Assembly (NCBI RefSeq): GCF_043789415.1
Contig: NZ_JBDLLW010000001.1
Location: 186,001 to 250,000 of the forward strand
Reading direction: 5' to 3'
DNA from: Renibacterium sp043789415
GTDB lineage: Bacteria; Actinomycetota; Actinomycetes; Actinomycetales; Micrococcaceae
DNA: 64,000 bases
Shown here piece after piece: positions 15,666 to 25,300 of this stretch. Within the stretch, counting starts at the first letter, position 1. Every line of letters starts with the position of its first letter. The position numbers were made by a program, and so were the translations under genes. The notes under the pieces are model-generated. The model was given only the letters and a program-made list of their open reading frames with translations, was not told the DNA's origin and ran no database searches.

Positions 15666-15697
15666 GGAAAGCCGCCGAATTCTCTCGGCGGCTTTCC
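15666..15697 (+). terminator. Terminator after the ArsR-SRPBCC operon
   Basis: Perfect 13-base arms (GGAAAGCCGCCGA and complement) with a 6-base loop lie 30 bases after the SRPBCC stop. There is no long U-run after the stem, which is common for actinobacterial terminators. Confidence 0.8.
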
Positions 15698-15766
15698 GCG
15701 GTTAAGAGTTGATAATCCGAAACCACGGCGATAGCGTCGAAGGCACCAGCAATCGAGGAGTTTTTC

Positions 15767-16771
15767 ATGGCGCGTCCAATCACTTTGTTCACCGGCCAGT
15801 GGGCAGACCTACCGTTCGAAGAAGTGGCGCGCCGCGCTGGGGAATGGGGCTTCGACGGCCTGGAGATCGCCTCCTGGGGAGATCATCTGGATGTCTGGCG
15901 CGCCGTGGAGGATGACGCCTATCTGAAGACTCGGCTCGACATCTTGGAGCAGAACAATCTTCAGGTCTTCGCCATCTCAAACCACCTCAACGGGCAAGCC
16001 GTGTGCGACGACCCCATCGACGAACGGCATCAGGGAATCGTCTCCTCTCGGGTTTGGGGCGATGGAGAGCCGGAAGGAGTGCGGCAGCGCGCGGCCGAAG
16101 AGCTCAAAATGACGGCTCGAGCGGCAGCGAGGCTCGGCGTCAAGACCGTGACCGGCTTCACCGGTTCAGCCATCTGGAAGACCGTTGCGATGTTCCCGCC
16201 GGTGCCGGAAAGCATGATTGAGCGTGGCTATCAGGATTTTGCGGATCGCTGGAATCCGATCATCGACGTTTTCGACGAAGTCGGGGTGCGCTTCGCCTTG
16301 GAAGTGCATCCTTCAGAAATCGCCTTTGACTACTGGACCACCAAAGCGACGCTGGAGGCGATCGATCACCGCCCGGGCTTCGGCTTGAACTTCGATCCCT
16401 CGCACTTCATCTGGCAGGACCTGGATCCCTTAGTCTTTTTGCAGGATTTCCAAGACCGGATCTATCACGTGCACGTGAAGGAGTCAGTCACCCAGCTCAA
16501 CGGCCGCAATGGCCGGATGGGCTCCTTACTGCCCTGGGGTGATCCGCGGCGAGGCTGGGACTTCGTCACCGCCGGCCACGGTGAGGTGCCCTGGGGCAAG
16601 GTATTCCGGATGCTGAACTCGATCGATTACGTTGGCCCGACCAGCATCGAATGGGAGGACGCTGGCATGGACCGCTTGGTGGGCGCACCGGAATCCCTGT
16701 CCCTGGTGAAGCAACTAGCCACCATCACTCCCAGCGCAGCATCCTTCGACGCGGCATTCTCGACCAAATAA
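15767..16771 (+). CDS. Sugar phosphate isomerase/epimerase (xylose-isomerase-like TIM barrel)
   Basis: A 334-residue TIM-barrel protein of the AP-endonuclease-2 superfamily. Strands WGFDGLEIASWG, RFALEVHPSEIAFD, FGLNFDPSHFIWQ and YHVHVKE place the usual metal-binding Glu, Asp and His residues at the barrel mouth; SIEWEDAG near the end supplies the last Glu. Such enzymes isomerise or epimerise sugars or inositol derivatives. The substrate is not shown by the neighbours: it stands alone between a terminator and an iron-regulated gene. GAGGAG lies 10 bases before the ATG. Confidence 0.9.
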   Translation: MARPITLFTGQWADLPFEEVARRAGEWGFDGLEIASWGDHLDVWRAVEDDAYLKTRLDILEQNNLQVFAISNHLNGQAVCDDPIDERHQGIVSSRVWGDGEPEGVRQRAAEELKMTARAAARLGVKTVTGFTGSAIWKTVAMFPPVPESMIERGYQDFADRWNPIIDVFDEVGVRFALEVHPSEIAFDYWTTKATLEAIDHRPGFGLNFDPSHFIWQDLDPLVFLQDFQDRIYHVHVKESVTQLNGRNGRMGSLLPWGDPRRGWDFVTAGHGEVPWGKVFRMLNSIDYVGPTSIEWEDAGMDRLVGAPESLSLVKQLATITPSAASFDAAFSTK

Positions 16772-16826
16772 GATCCTTCACGGATTCCGGAGAACCAAGA
16801 GCCTTCCTCGAAGACCCTGAGTAATG

Positions 16827-16845
16827 TTAGGTTAGCCTTACTTAA
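16827..16845. promoter_or_regulatory. Iron box (IdeR/DtxR/DmdR operator)
   Basis: TTAGGTTAGCCTTACTTAA fits the 19-base consensus TTAGGTTAGSCTAACCTAA with a few mismatches in the right half. It sits inside a larger inverted repeat (TAATGTTA ... TAACATTA, 16822-16850) directly ahead of a siderophore-interacting protein gene, so iron-dependent repression is strongly implied. Confidence 0.88.
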
Positions 16846-16864
16846 CATTATTCAGGGGATGGGC

Positions 16865-17590
16865 ATGGCGGAACGATTTGAACGGGCGCTGCTCAAGGCC
16901 TATCGGGCCGCGGATTTTGAGCTTGAGGTGCTGTCGAATGAGGCAGTGGCTGAGAATCTGCGGAAAGTTCGCTTTCACTGCGCCGAATTCATGTCCCGGC
17001 AGGGGCTGCACCCGGGAGTCTGGCTGCGACTCTGGATTCCGGGGGATAAGGGTCGCTATCAGCGCGGTTATACCGCCATCGAGCTAAATCACGCCGACGA
17101 TACTTTCGCCATCGAGTTCTACTTGCACGGCGGGCCCGGATTGGCTCAGGCTTGGGCACAGCAGGCCAGTGCGGGGGATCGGTTGAGCGCGACGCTCTAC
17201 ACCGGTAAAGACGCCTTCTCTCCGGGGAAGGCTCCGCAAACCCTGCTGATCGGGGACCCCACCTCGCTGCCGGCAATCAACGAGATCTGCGCCAGCATCG
17301 AAGGTCCGGTCACCGTGATTCTGGAAGCGGCTAACGAAGCGGACCGCCGACTGCCGACCGCCACGGAGGTGAAATGGGTTGCCCAGAGCCCCGGTGGCAT
17401 TGCGGTCATCGAAGCACTGGGGGATCTGCGGCTGGATCACTGGGCGTGTTTTATTGCCGCCGAGAGCCATACTGTGAAACAGCTCAGGCGCATTGTTCTC
17501 GAACGAGGAGCCTCAAAGAGCCTGCTAAAAGCGCGAGGTTACTGGACCCGAGGTAAATCGATGGGTGGAAAGGTCGATCAAGAACCTTAG
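16865..17590 (+). CDS. Siderophore-interacting protein (FAD-dependent ferric reductase family)
   Basis: A 241-residue protein of the ViuB/SIP flavoprotein family, which reduces ferric siderophores in the cytoplasm to free the iron. The FAD-binding barrel ends at the motif RGYTAIEL (the family's R-x-Y-T) and FAIEFYLHGGPGLAQAWAQ; the C-terminal half has LLIGDPTSLPAI and a family-typical end AESHTVKQLRRIVLERGASKSLLKARGYWTRGK. AGGGG is 6 bases before the ATG at 16865; the ATG at 16859 abuts it. An iron box precedes the gene. Its stop overlaps the convergent TetR stop by 4 bases. Confidence 0.93.
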   Translation: MAERFERALLKAYRAADFELEVLSNEAVAENLRKVRFHCAEFMSRQGLHPGVWLRLWIPGDKGRYQRGYTAIELNHADDTFAIEFYLHGGPGLAQAWAQQASAGDRLSATLYTGKDAFSPGKAPQTLLIGDPTSLPAINEICASIEGPVTVILEAANEADRRLPTATEVKWVAQSPGGIAVIEALGDLRLDHWACFIAAESHTVKQLRRIVLERGASKSLLKARGYWTRGKSMGGKVDQEP

Positions 17591-18177
17591 ACTGCGGTTC
17601 GAGCACTGAGAACGGTTCGGATAAAAACCGCCAGCTGCTCCCGCAGATCTTCGCGCGAGAAATCTTCCTCACTCGCCAGGTGCTCCACGAGGTCCGCACG
17701 AACGGCTGCGAGCAGAGCATGCGCGGTAAAAGCGCTGTCAATTGTGCCGGGAAGCTGCGCCAGCAACCCCCGCAGCAGATCATGCCATTGACCGTACTGC
17801 GCCGACAGATAGAGACTCGCACTATCAGCCTCTTCGAGGGCCAGCATCAGGCTGCGATTGTCGAGTTTGAAACATAGCAGGGCGTCCAACAGTGCTGGGA
17901 TCCGCTCGCGCGCTGGAACCTCAGGACCCCATGGACCAGAACCGCTCGCAACGCAGAGCATGATCGGTTCAAGTCGAGCCTGATAAACCGCTCGCAACAA
18001 GCCGGTCCGATCACCAAAAGCGCGGAAAAGCGTCCCCTTGCCAACCCCGGCCTCCGCGGCAATGCTGTCCATCGTGACCTCTTGGGGCCGCGCGCGGCGG
18101 GCAAAGAGCGCGTCCGCAGCGGCCAGCACGAGCTTCCGGTTGTTCACTGCGTCCTTGCGCGGCTTGCGCTCAGGCAT
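17587..18177 (-). CDS. TetR/AcrR-family transcriptional repressor
   Basis: A 196-residue repressor. The N-terminal helix-turn-helix is NRKLVLAAADALFARRARPQEVTMDSIAAEAGVGKGTLFRAFGDRTGLLRAV; the remainder is the ligand-binding helical bundle. The ATG at 18177 has GAGGTG 6 bases before it; a GTG 12 bases earlier lacks a site. It is divergent from an NTF2-like/NmrA pair, and an inverted repeat with CGGAC-N5-GTCCG core lies between, so it probably represses that pair and itself. Confidence 0.9.
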   Translation of the reverse strand: MPERKPRKDAVNNRKLVLAAADALFARRARPQEVTMDSIAAEAGVGKGTLFRAFGDRTGLLRAVYQARLEPIMLCVASGSGPWGPEVPARERIPALLDALLCFKLDNRSLMLALEEADSASLYLSAQYGQWHDLLRGLLAQLPGTIDSAFTAHALLAAVRADLVEHLASEEDFSREDLREQLAVFIRTVLSARTAV

Positions 18178-18194
18178 ACCACACCTCACTTTAC

Positions 18195-18217
18195 AATCCG
18201 GACCGTCAGTCCGTATT
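18195..18217. promoter_or_regulatory. TetR operator (AAT-N-CGGAC-N5-GTCCG-N-ATT)
   Basis: A 23-base inverted repeat with CGGAC/GTCCG inner arms and AAT/ATT outer arms lies 18 bases upstream of the TetR start and 52 bases before the NTF2-like start. The symmetry and position between the divergent genes mark it as the repressor's site. Confidence 0.8.
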
Positions 18218-18268
18218 ATTTTAGTCAGACTTACTCAACAGATTCTGCTACAGACCTGGAGGAATTCC

Positions 18269-18694
18269 ATGACCGCCATCCGATCTCCCCAAGAGCTCTA
18301 CCGAGGAAGCTTGAAGTTATTGCTTGAAAAAGACATCTCAGCCTGGGTCGATCTGTGGGCCGAGGACGCCGTCATGGAGTTCCCCTTCGCGCCGCCCGGC
18401 TGGCCCACCAGACTGAACGGCAAGGCCGCCGTCGCAGACTATATGCGTGATTACCCTGATCAGATCGATCTCGCTGACTTTCCCGAGGTCCGGATTCACC
18501 AGAGCACGGATCCCGAGACCATCATCGTTGAACAGCGTGCCGTGGGAAGGCTAGTGGAGAGCGATGCGCCTTACGATATGCGCTATATCGCTGTGGTGAC
18601 GGTGCGGAACGAGCAGATCGTCCAGTATCGCGATTACTGGAACCCTCTGAACATTATGACCACCGGGGTCGATCTCTCCGGAGCTGCCCAGTGA
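18269..18694 (+). CDS. NTF2-like (SnoaL-type) protein
   Basis: A 141-residue cone-shaped alpha+beta-barrel protein: SPQELYRGSLKLLLEKDISAWVDLWAEDAVMEFPFAPPGWPTRLNGKAAVADYMRD is the classic SnoaL start, and YDMRYIAVVTVRNEQIVQYRDYWNPLN the closing strands. These proteins bind or isomerise small hydrophobic ligands. GGAGGAATT lies just before the ATG at 18269. The stop overlaps the GTG of the next gene (GTGA), so the NTF2-like and NmrA proteins are made together, suggesting they act on one substrate; the divergent TetR likely controls both. Confidence 0.88.
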   Translation: MTAIRSPQELYRGSLKLLLEKDISAWVDLWAEDAVMEFPFAPPGWPTRLNGKAAVADYMRDYPDQIDLADFPEVRIHQSTDPETIIVEQRAVGRLVESDAPYDMRYIAVVTVRNEQIVQYRDYWNPLNIMTTGVDLSGAAQ

Positions 18695-19530
18695 CCACCA
18701 AGAATCTCACCCTGGTGGTCGGGGCGACCGGGAACACTGGTAGCCGGGTCACCGCAGATCTAGCCGCTCTGGGGCTTCCCGTCAGGGCGGCTAGTCGTAA
18801 AGGCACCGCTCTTGCCGGAACGGAGGCGGTTCAATTCGACTGGTACAACACCGAAACCCACACCGCAGCACTCAAAGGCGTCAAACGTCTCTATCTGGTA
18901 CCTCCAGTGGGTGATAACGACCCCGCCGCAGTGATGCTGCCCTTCCTGGCGCAAGCCCAGGAAGCCGGTGTGCAACGCGCGGTTCTGCTGAGCGCATCCG
19001 CGGTGGAACCGGGCGGTCCCGCGGTCGGGCTGGTGCACCAGGCGCTGCCCGAGATCTTCGAAGAGTGGGCCGTCCTGCGACCTTCCTGGTTCATGCAGAA
19101 CTTCATTGAGGCACATCCGCACGCACTCAGCATTCGTGAGGAGGGAACCATCTGGAGCGCCACCGATGACGGGCGGGTCGGGTTTATCGACGCCGCCGAT
19201 ATTGCGGCAGTCGCGGTACGCGCCCTGCTTGATGAACCATCACTGAATACCGATCTCATCCTCACCGGCCCGGAAACCCTGAGCTATGACGACGTCGCAA
19301 GTATCGTCGCAGCCGCCATCGGCCATCCGGTGATTCACCGCCGATTGTCCTATCAGCAGATGAGGGATCGGATCGCCGCCTCACTTCCGCTGGAGTTCGC
19401 TTCGCTGCTGGCTGGAATGGATCGCAGCATCGCCGAAGGATCCGAGGACCGAATCACCGATACCGTGCAGCGCATCACCGGCCGCGCACCACGCAGCCTA
19501 CGTGCCTTGCTCCAGCACAGAGCTTCGTGA
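18691..19530 (+). CDS. NmrA-like NAD(P)H-binding protein (atypical SDR)
   Basis: A 279-residue atypical SDR. The nucleotide motif VVGATGNTGSRV (residues 9-20), the segment VKRLYLVPPVGDN, and RPSWFMQNF near residue 130 are typical of NmrA/QOR2/azoreductase-like proteins that use or sense NAD(P)H. No Tyr-x3-Lys pair is evident, so it may be a redox sensor or a quinone reductase. The start is GTG, overlapping the NTF2-like stop by 4 bases. It converges with the pyruvate oxidase gene with a 65-base gap that lacks a clear hairpin. Confidence 0.88.
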   Translation: MTTKNLTLVVGATGNTGSRVTADLAALGLPVRAASRKGTALAGTEAVQFDWYNTETHTAALKGVKRLYLVPPVGDNDPAAVMLPFLAQAQEAGVQRAVLLSASAVEPGGPAVGLVHQALPEIFEEWAVLRPSWFMQNFIEAHPHALSIREEGTIWSATDDGRVGFIDAADIAAVAVRALLDEPSLNTDLILTGPETLSYDDVASIVAAAIGHPVIHRRLSYQQMRDRIAASLPLEFASLLAGMDRSIAEGSEDRITDTVQRITGRAPRSLRALLQHRAS

Positions 19531-19595
19531 GCGGGCTCCAGCTCCGTTCAGGGCTTTCTTCCGGAGCGCTTTCATCGACGTGAAAACACCCGGAG

Positions 19596-21320
19596 TCAGA
19601 GGATCTGCCGAATATTGCTCTTCGCCAGATCGACTAGCTCATCGCCTTTACCCGACATCACCGTCCTCAAAGCATAGAGCGCAAAGCCTTTGAGCTGTTC
19701 CGCGGTGATCGCAGGCGGCACTGACAACTCCTGCCGCTCGGTGACCACATCGATCAAGGCGGGGCCGTCATGGGCAAAAGCTTCAGCCAGAGCACCCTCC
19801 AAGTCTGCGGAATCTTCAACCCTGATGCCTTTGAGACCGATGGCTTCGGCGACAGCCGCGAAATCGGGATTTTTGAGTTCGGTTCCATAGTTGACGAATC
19901 CCGCCGCTTTCATCTCCAGCTCCACGAAATTCAAGGAGGAGTTATTAAAAACGACGACTTTGACCGGCAATTTGTTCTGGGTCAGAGTGATCAACTCTCC
20001 CAGCAGCATCGTGAGGCCGCCATCCCCGGCAAGAGCGATGATTTGCCGATCCGGCTGCGAGGCCTGAGCTCCGATCCCCTGAGAGAGAGCATTCGCCATG
20101 CTCCCGTGATTGAAGGAGCCGATCAGTCTACGCCGCCCGTTCATGCTCAGATATCGGGCGGCCCACACCACGGGGGAGCCGACGTCGGGAATGAAGACCG
20201 CATCCTCAGTGGCGAGTTCATCGATCAGGCGGGCCAGGTACTGCGGGTGGATTGCCTGATTCTTACCCCGGGGAGTGGCCAGATCATCCAGTTTCTGACG
20301 AGTCTTCGAGTAATGACTCAATGCGGCGGCAAGGTGCTTGCCCTTGGTTTTGGCCTTCAGCAAGGGCAGCAGCGAGGCAATGCTCTCTCGGACGCCGCCG
20401 CGCAGACCCAGGGTGATCGGTGCCCGTTTCCCTAAATTCTCGCCGCGGATATCGATCTGGATGATCTGCGCCTGATCCGGGTAGAACTGTGGGTAGGGGA
20501 AATCTGAACCGAGCACGAGCAGTGTGTCGCAGGATTCCATCGCCCGATACCCCGAGGCGAAACCGAGCAGTCCGGTCATGCCGACGTCATAAGGGTTGTC
20601 GTATTCGATGAACTCTTTGCCTCTCAGGGCATGCACGATCGGCGCCTGCAGCACTCCTGCCAGCTCGACCACTTCGTCGTGTGCCCCGTTGACTCCGGCC
20701 CCAGCGAGAATGGTGACCTTCGATGAATCGTTGAGAAGCGAGGCCGCCTGCTCGAGCTGAGCGTGAGCTGGAACAGTTTCCGAGCGGCTCGGCTCAATTC
20801 GACTGACGGCTTGGTGAGTGGCTTTCGCCAGCGCGACATCACCGGAGATCACGATCACGGCGACCCCGCGTTTTTCAATCGCGGCACGGATTGCGATATT
20901 CAAGACCCGGGGCATCTGCTCCGGCGTTGAAACCTGCTCAACGTAGACACTGCACTCCCTGAAGAGTTCCTGGGGATGCGTCTCCTGAAAATAGCCGGTG
21001 CCGATCTCAGAGCTGGGGATATGCGCTGCAATGGCCAGCACCGGGACCCGGGAACGTTGCGCGTCGAAGAGCCCGTTGATGAGATGCAGATTGCCCGGCC
21101 CGCAGCTACCGGCGCAGACCGCTAGGTCACCGGTCAGTTCGGCTTCTGCTGCTGCGGCAAAGGCAGCAGCTTCCTCGTGTCGAACGTGAACCCACTCCAC
21201 CGACTCGCTCGTACGGAGTGCATCGGTAAAGCCGTTGAGTGAATCACCGGGAATTCCGTAAACCCGTTTCACTCCGCTGGCGGCCAGGGTTTCCACGATG
21301 GTATCTGCGACGTTGCTCAT
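19596..21320 (-). CDS. poxB: Pyruvate dehydrogenase (quinone) / pyruvate oxidase
   Basis: A 574-residue thiamine diphosphate enzyme with the three usual domains: PYR (residues 1-180, with VRHEEAAAFAAAAEAELTG holding the catalytic Glu), the central FAD/DHS-like domain (VTILAGAGV onward), and PP (GDGGLTMLLGELITLTQNKLPVKVVVFNNSSL, the GDG...NN metal motif). It matches PoxB, which oxidises pyruvate to acetate and CO2 and passes electrons to membrane menaquinone; the C-terminal helix is the membrane-activated part in E. coli. It is monocistronic. Other acetolactate-synthase-like functions are possible but less likely because of the PGDSLNG and SCGPGN motifs. Confidence 0.92.
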   Translation of the reverse strand: MSNVADTIVETLAASGVKRVYGIPGDSLNGFTDALRTSESVEWVHVRHEEAAAFAAAAEAELTGDLAVCAGSCGPGNLHLINGLFDAQRSRVPVLAIAAHIPSSEIGTGYFQETHPQELFRECSVYVEQVSTPEQMPRVLNIAIRAAIEKRGVAVIVISGDVALAKATHQAVSRIEPSRSETVPAHAQLEQAASLLNDSSKVTILAGAGVNGAHDEVVELAGVLQAPIVHALRGKEFIEYDNPYDVGMTGLLGFASGYRAMESCDTLLVLGSDFPYPQFYPDQAQIIQIDIRGENLGKRAPITLGLRGGVRESIASLLPLLKAKTKGKHLAAALSHYSKTRQKLDDLATPRGKNQAIHPQYLARLIDELATEDAVFIPDVGSPVVWAARYLSMNGRRRLIGSFNHGSMANALSQGIGAQASQPDRQIIALAGDGGLTMLLGELITLTQNKLPVKVVVFNNSSLNFVELEMKAAGFVNYGTELKNPDFAAVAEAIGLKGIRVEDSADLEGALAEAFAHDGPALIDVVTERQELSVPPAITAEQLKGFALYALRTVMSGKGDELVDLAKSNIRQIL

Positions 21321-21421
21321 ACTGTCCTCTCCTAGACTTCTTCGATTCTATGGACATCGGGTGTTGCCGCGCTGTGAGCTACCGGACATTCTCGGCGATG
21401 GATCCAGAATGCGCTTCGAGC

Positions 21422-21868
21422 TCAGATGGCTTGCAGTAGTTCCTTGAGGGGTTTCGGAAGCTCATTGAGTTCAAGGGCTTCGGCCATCACCCTCGCATAG
21501 TGCTCTTTGCGCCCGCTGGTGGTTCCCATAAAGCGATGAAGCTGCTCGTGGACGCTGCGCTCCCGCTGAGCCGGCTGATTCTGCAGGATCTTCCAGGAGC
21601 GTGAATCTCCTTGCTGGGCGATCAGTTTTTCGACCCCCGTGGGCGCCAGAGACCTGATCAGCTCCTCCTCCAAATCAGCCCGGCAGACGAAGAAGCCCAG
21701 CTGCCGAATCGTCAGCTCATCGAGTCCAGTGCCAAGACCCTCTCTTTCCAGGGCCCGAATGAAGAAGCCGGTTTCTGCCTGGTCGCTCAGACCGAGCAAT
21801 CTGAGTCGAAGTCCGCGCCGGAAGCCCAGATTCCCCGAAGGGTCGATGATGGATGACAGCGACGGCAT
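21422..21868 (-). pseudogene. Relic: C-terminal TOPRIM end of an OLD-type ATP-dependent endonuclease
   Basis: About 148 residues remain. LGFFVCRADLEEELIRSL, WKILQNQPAQR and GRKEHYARVMAEALE with LPKPLKELL are the C-terminal end of actinobacterial OLD-family (AAA plus TOPRIM) nucleases. The ATPase domain and the first part of the TOPRIM domain are missing, and the open frame upstream runs into the divergent VOC gene without a ribosome site. The start given is the first ATG compatible with that gene, but the piece is best read as a non-functional remnant. Confidence 0.65.
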
Positions 21869-21927
21869 GGCCAGCTTAGGATGCCTTGAGAAGGTTTGCC
21901 ATTCACAGGATTCAAAGGAGAAGGCCA

Positions 21928-22356
21928 ATGGATTGGACTCTGGAAGTCGTTGTCGTACCGGTGAGTGATCTCGATCGCGCAATAGCTTTCTACCGCGATC
22001 AGGTGGGTTTCAACCTCGATCACGACACCAAGAACGAGCATATGCACGTTGCCCAGCTCACCCCTCGCGGTTCCGGGTGCTCGATCGTGATCGGTGATTT
22101 ACCCGCTCAAAACGAAATGGCCCCCGGTTCGCTTCGTGGACTGCAGTTGGTGGTCTCGGACGCGAAGGCAGCACGCGCCGAACTGATCTCGCGCGGCGTC
22201 GAAGCCAGTGAGTTGATGTCGTTCAGTCCCGATGACGGCGGAACGTTCTTCGGCTTCTCAGACCCGGATGGCAATACTTGGGCGGTTCAAGAGCTCAAGG
22301 TACGCGCCGAGAAGCCACTGATACCGCTAGAAGCCAGAGGTCGTTTCGGAGCGTGA
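21928..22356 (+). CDS. VOC-family protein (glyoxalase fold)
   Basis: A 142-residue protein: LEVVVVPVSDLDRAIAFYRDQVGFNLDHDT opens the first beta-alpha-beta unit and RGLQLVVSDAKAARAELISRGVEASE the second; FGFSDPDGNTWAVQEL ends with the conserved Glu that in active VOC enzymes is a metal ligand. Similar proteins act as antibiotic-binding, lyase or isomerase enzymes, and the actual ligand is unknown. The start at 21928 is preceded by AAGGAGAAGG. It converges on lacZ with only 11 bases between the stops. Confidence 0.88.
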   Translation: MDWTLEVVVVPVSDLDRAIAFYRDQVGFNLDHDTKNEHMHVAQLTPRGSGCSIVIGDLPAQNEMAPGSLRGLQLVVSDAKAARAELISRGVEASELMSFSPDDGGTFFGFSDPDGNTWAVQELKVRAEKPLIPLEARGRFGA

Positions 22357-22367
22357 AAGCTCCGCCG

Positions 22368-25300
22368 TCAGCCCACCATGAAGCTCAAGCTCCGCGCCTC
22401 CGGGCGGAGTGCAAAGCTCGGCCAGACATCAGGGCCGCAGGCGGCTGAACCCAGACCGTGCTGCGCGGCGTCAAGATACAGGTAGCTCGCGGACGACGTC
22501 GGAAGCTCGAAGGGGTGCTCCGCTGCCGCGATTTCTTGAGCTGTGTAAGGCGAGAGGGTGAATCCGGGCAAGCGGCCCCGCTGATCGGCATAGGCTTGCA
22601 GGCGAAGCGCGGGCTGCCCGGCGCTCAGCAGTTCCAGGGTGCGCAGCGCGGAACGATGGCCCGTCTCCTGTGGTCGCGCGTAGTCGACCGAGAGCTCCTC
22701 GATCGTGCGTTCGAAACGCCCTACCCGGGCAGCTCGGAAGCTATCCGGATAGGATTCCTCCGGGCCCAGCCCGAACCAGCGGGCGCCGTCCACCGCTGTC
22801 GGCAACTCGAAGCGCACCCCCAATCGCGGCCACACCGTGTTCCAGCCCTTGGAGGGTTCCATGTCGATGGTGAGCTGCAACTGTTCCTCACCGTCCAGGG
22901 TCACAAGGCGCCATAAGGTAGTGGTCCGCACCGTGGCCCGGCTATTCGCCGCCGCCGATACGGTGATCGTACGGAGTTCATGATGGCCGAGCTCGATGGA
23001 TTCCACCCGGTGGGTCAGTCGATCCAGGCCTTCCCGGCGCCAGGAATCCGCGAGGGTAGGGCCCGCAGCCCCGGCACCGTTGCTGGCCCAGGGGTCAGCG
23101 GCGTCGTAGTTGCCGGAAGCGTCGCCCTCATCGTTATCCGTTGGGGCACGCCATAATTCGAGTTGCGGTCCGCGAACCGCCAGCCCCGCGAGTTTGGTCA
23201 GACGGCCGTGTTCGAAAACCGCCGGACCGAGAGCGAAGACCGCGGGAAGCTCGCCGTTCTCCGCAGCCGACGTCGTACAAGCTCGATCCTGGGAGAGCCC
23301 CGAGGGCTGAGAGCTCAACGAAGTGCGGGAGATCGCAGGGGCTGCCGGAGGCTCGCCCTGGATGGAATATTGGGCGGTGGCCACGGTATGACCGGCCGCT
23401 GCCCAGGGCTGGTCCTTGGCCAGTACCGCCGAGATGGTGAGCCAGGCTTCGCTGTTCTGCACTACCGGCAATTCAGGCAGCGTGAGCTCCGCGGTGTCCC
23501 CAGCCTGGATCGGCGCACTGATCAGCTCACCGTGGGCGATCGCTTCACCATCCACTTCGTACTTCCAGCGGAAGCTGAGGTCCGAGGTATCAGCTGAATG
23601 CCTGAGGTTGGTCACCACGATGCGATCGTCGAGGCGTTCCAGCTGGAGCGGCTGGACCACGGCCTTGAACTCGTGCAGCCCCGGGCTCGGAGTGTCATCA
23701 CTGAGCACCAGGCCATCCATCACGAAGTTGCCGTCATGCAGCACCTCTCCGAAGTCGCCGCCGTAGCCGTAGAAAGGCACTCCCTCGGCGGTATGCGTCA
23801 GGATGCCGTGATCGCGCCATTCCCAGACGAAGCCACCGTGCAGCTTGGGGTACTTCCTGAACAGCTCCTCGTATTGATCGATCGCTCCCGGGCCATTGCC
23901 CATCGCGTGCACGTATTCGCACTGCAGGAAGGGCTTACTCCGCTGCCGGGAGGCTTCTGCCGGGCGGCAGCCCAGCAGCGCCTCGCTGCTGCCCTCGGCG
24001 ATCGAAATCACCTCGGGGACCGAAGCGTACATCCGCGAATAAACATCGGTATAAGCCCCCGCGTAGTCGCCTTCGTAATGCACCGGTCGGCCAGGATCCC
24101 GGCGGTGCACCCACGAGGACATCGCAGCCAGATTGGCTCCTGTGCCCGACTCATTGCCCAAAGACCAGAGCACCACACAGGGATGGTTCTTATCCCGCTC
24201 CACGGTCCGTTCGATCCGGTCCAGGTAAGCCTCCCGCCACTTCGGATCATCGCTGGGGTTATCCGCCCAGCCGCCGTTCTCGAAGCCGTGGGTCTCCAGA
24301 TCGCATTCGTCAATCACCCAGAATCCCAGCTCATCCGCGAGGTCGAGCAAACGAGGGTGCGGTGGGTAGTGGCTCGTTCTGATCGCGTTGATGTTGAAGC
24401 GCTTCATCTGAGCCAGATCCGCCCGGGCATGGGTTTCATCGAAAACCCTGCCGCGCACGGGGTGGGTTTCGTGCCGATTCACCCCGTGGAAAACCACTCG
24501 TCGGCCGTTCACTAGGAGTTGATCACCAATGATTTCGACGGTCCGGAACCCCACCCGGAGGCTCACCGTCTCCGCCTGATTCGACACCTCAGCCTGATAG
24601 AGCTTCGGTGATTCGGCGCTCCACGGCTCCACCACATCGATTTCGAAGGGTCGCACCTCATCGCGATGACGCCAGGTGGTCTGCACGCCGAGCTCCGGGA
24701 CGCTGAACCGCACTGGGAAAGTGGCACTTTCGGAGAGTTCGACGTCGACCGAACCTCTGCCATCCCGGTAGTCCGCTTTCACCCAGACGTCGTCGAGTCC
24801 TCCTGCGGGCCGCAGCAGCAGCGTCACATCACGGAAGATGCCGGGCAGCCACCACTGGTCCTGATCTTCTAAGTAGCTCGCAGCCGACCATTGGTGAACA
24901 CGAACCGCGAGCAGGTTCTCCCCGGGCCGAAGGGCCGTAGTGACGTCGAACTCCTGCACCAGTCTGCTGCCTTTGCCGACGCCGATCTCCTGCCCGTTGA
25001 GCCAGACCCGATAGGTGGATTCCACGCCGTCAAAACGCAGCAACACTTTCGTGTCGCCGAACCATTCGGCGGAAAGATCGAAGCGCCGTCGATAATCTCC
25101 TGTGGGATTATCATCCGGGACGAAAGGCGGATTGATCGGGAAGGGGTACTGCACATTGGTGTAGATCGGCCGTCCGTATTTGCCGTCGCCTTGAAGCACC
25201 CAGTGAGAGGGTACCGGAAGAGTGTCCCAGCCGCTGTCGGAGTAGTGAAGCCCGGCAAAATCCTCCGAGGTTTCTCCCGCGGGTAGCACGCCTTCGCCTA

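Noticed and set aside
23598..24515. A 305-codon plus-strand frame opposite lacZ
   Set aside because: It is an antisense shadow of the GH2 gene, with no start signal and no protein-family pattern.
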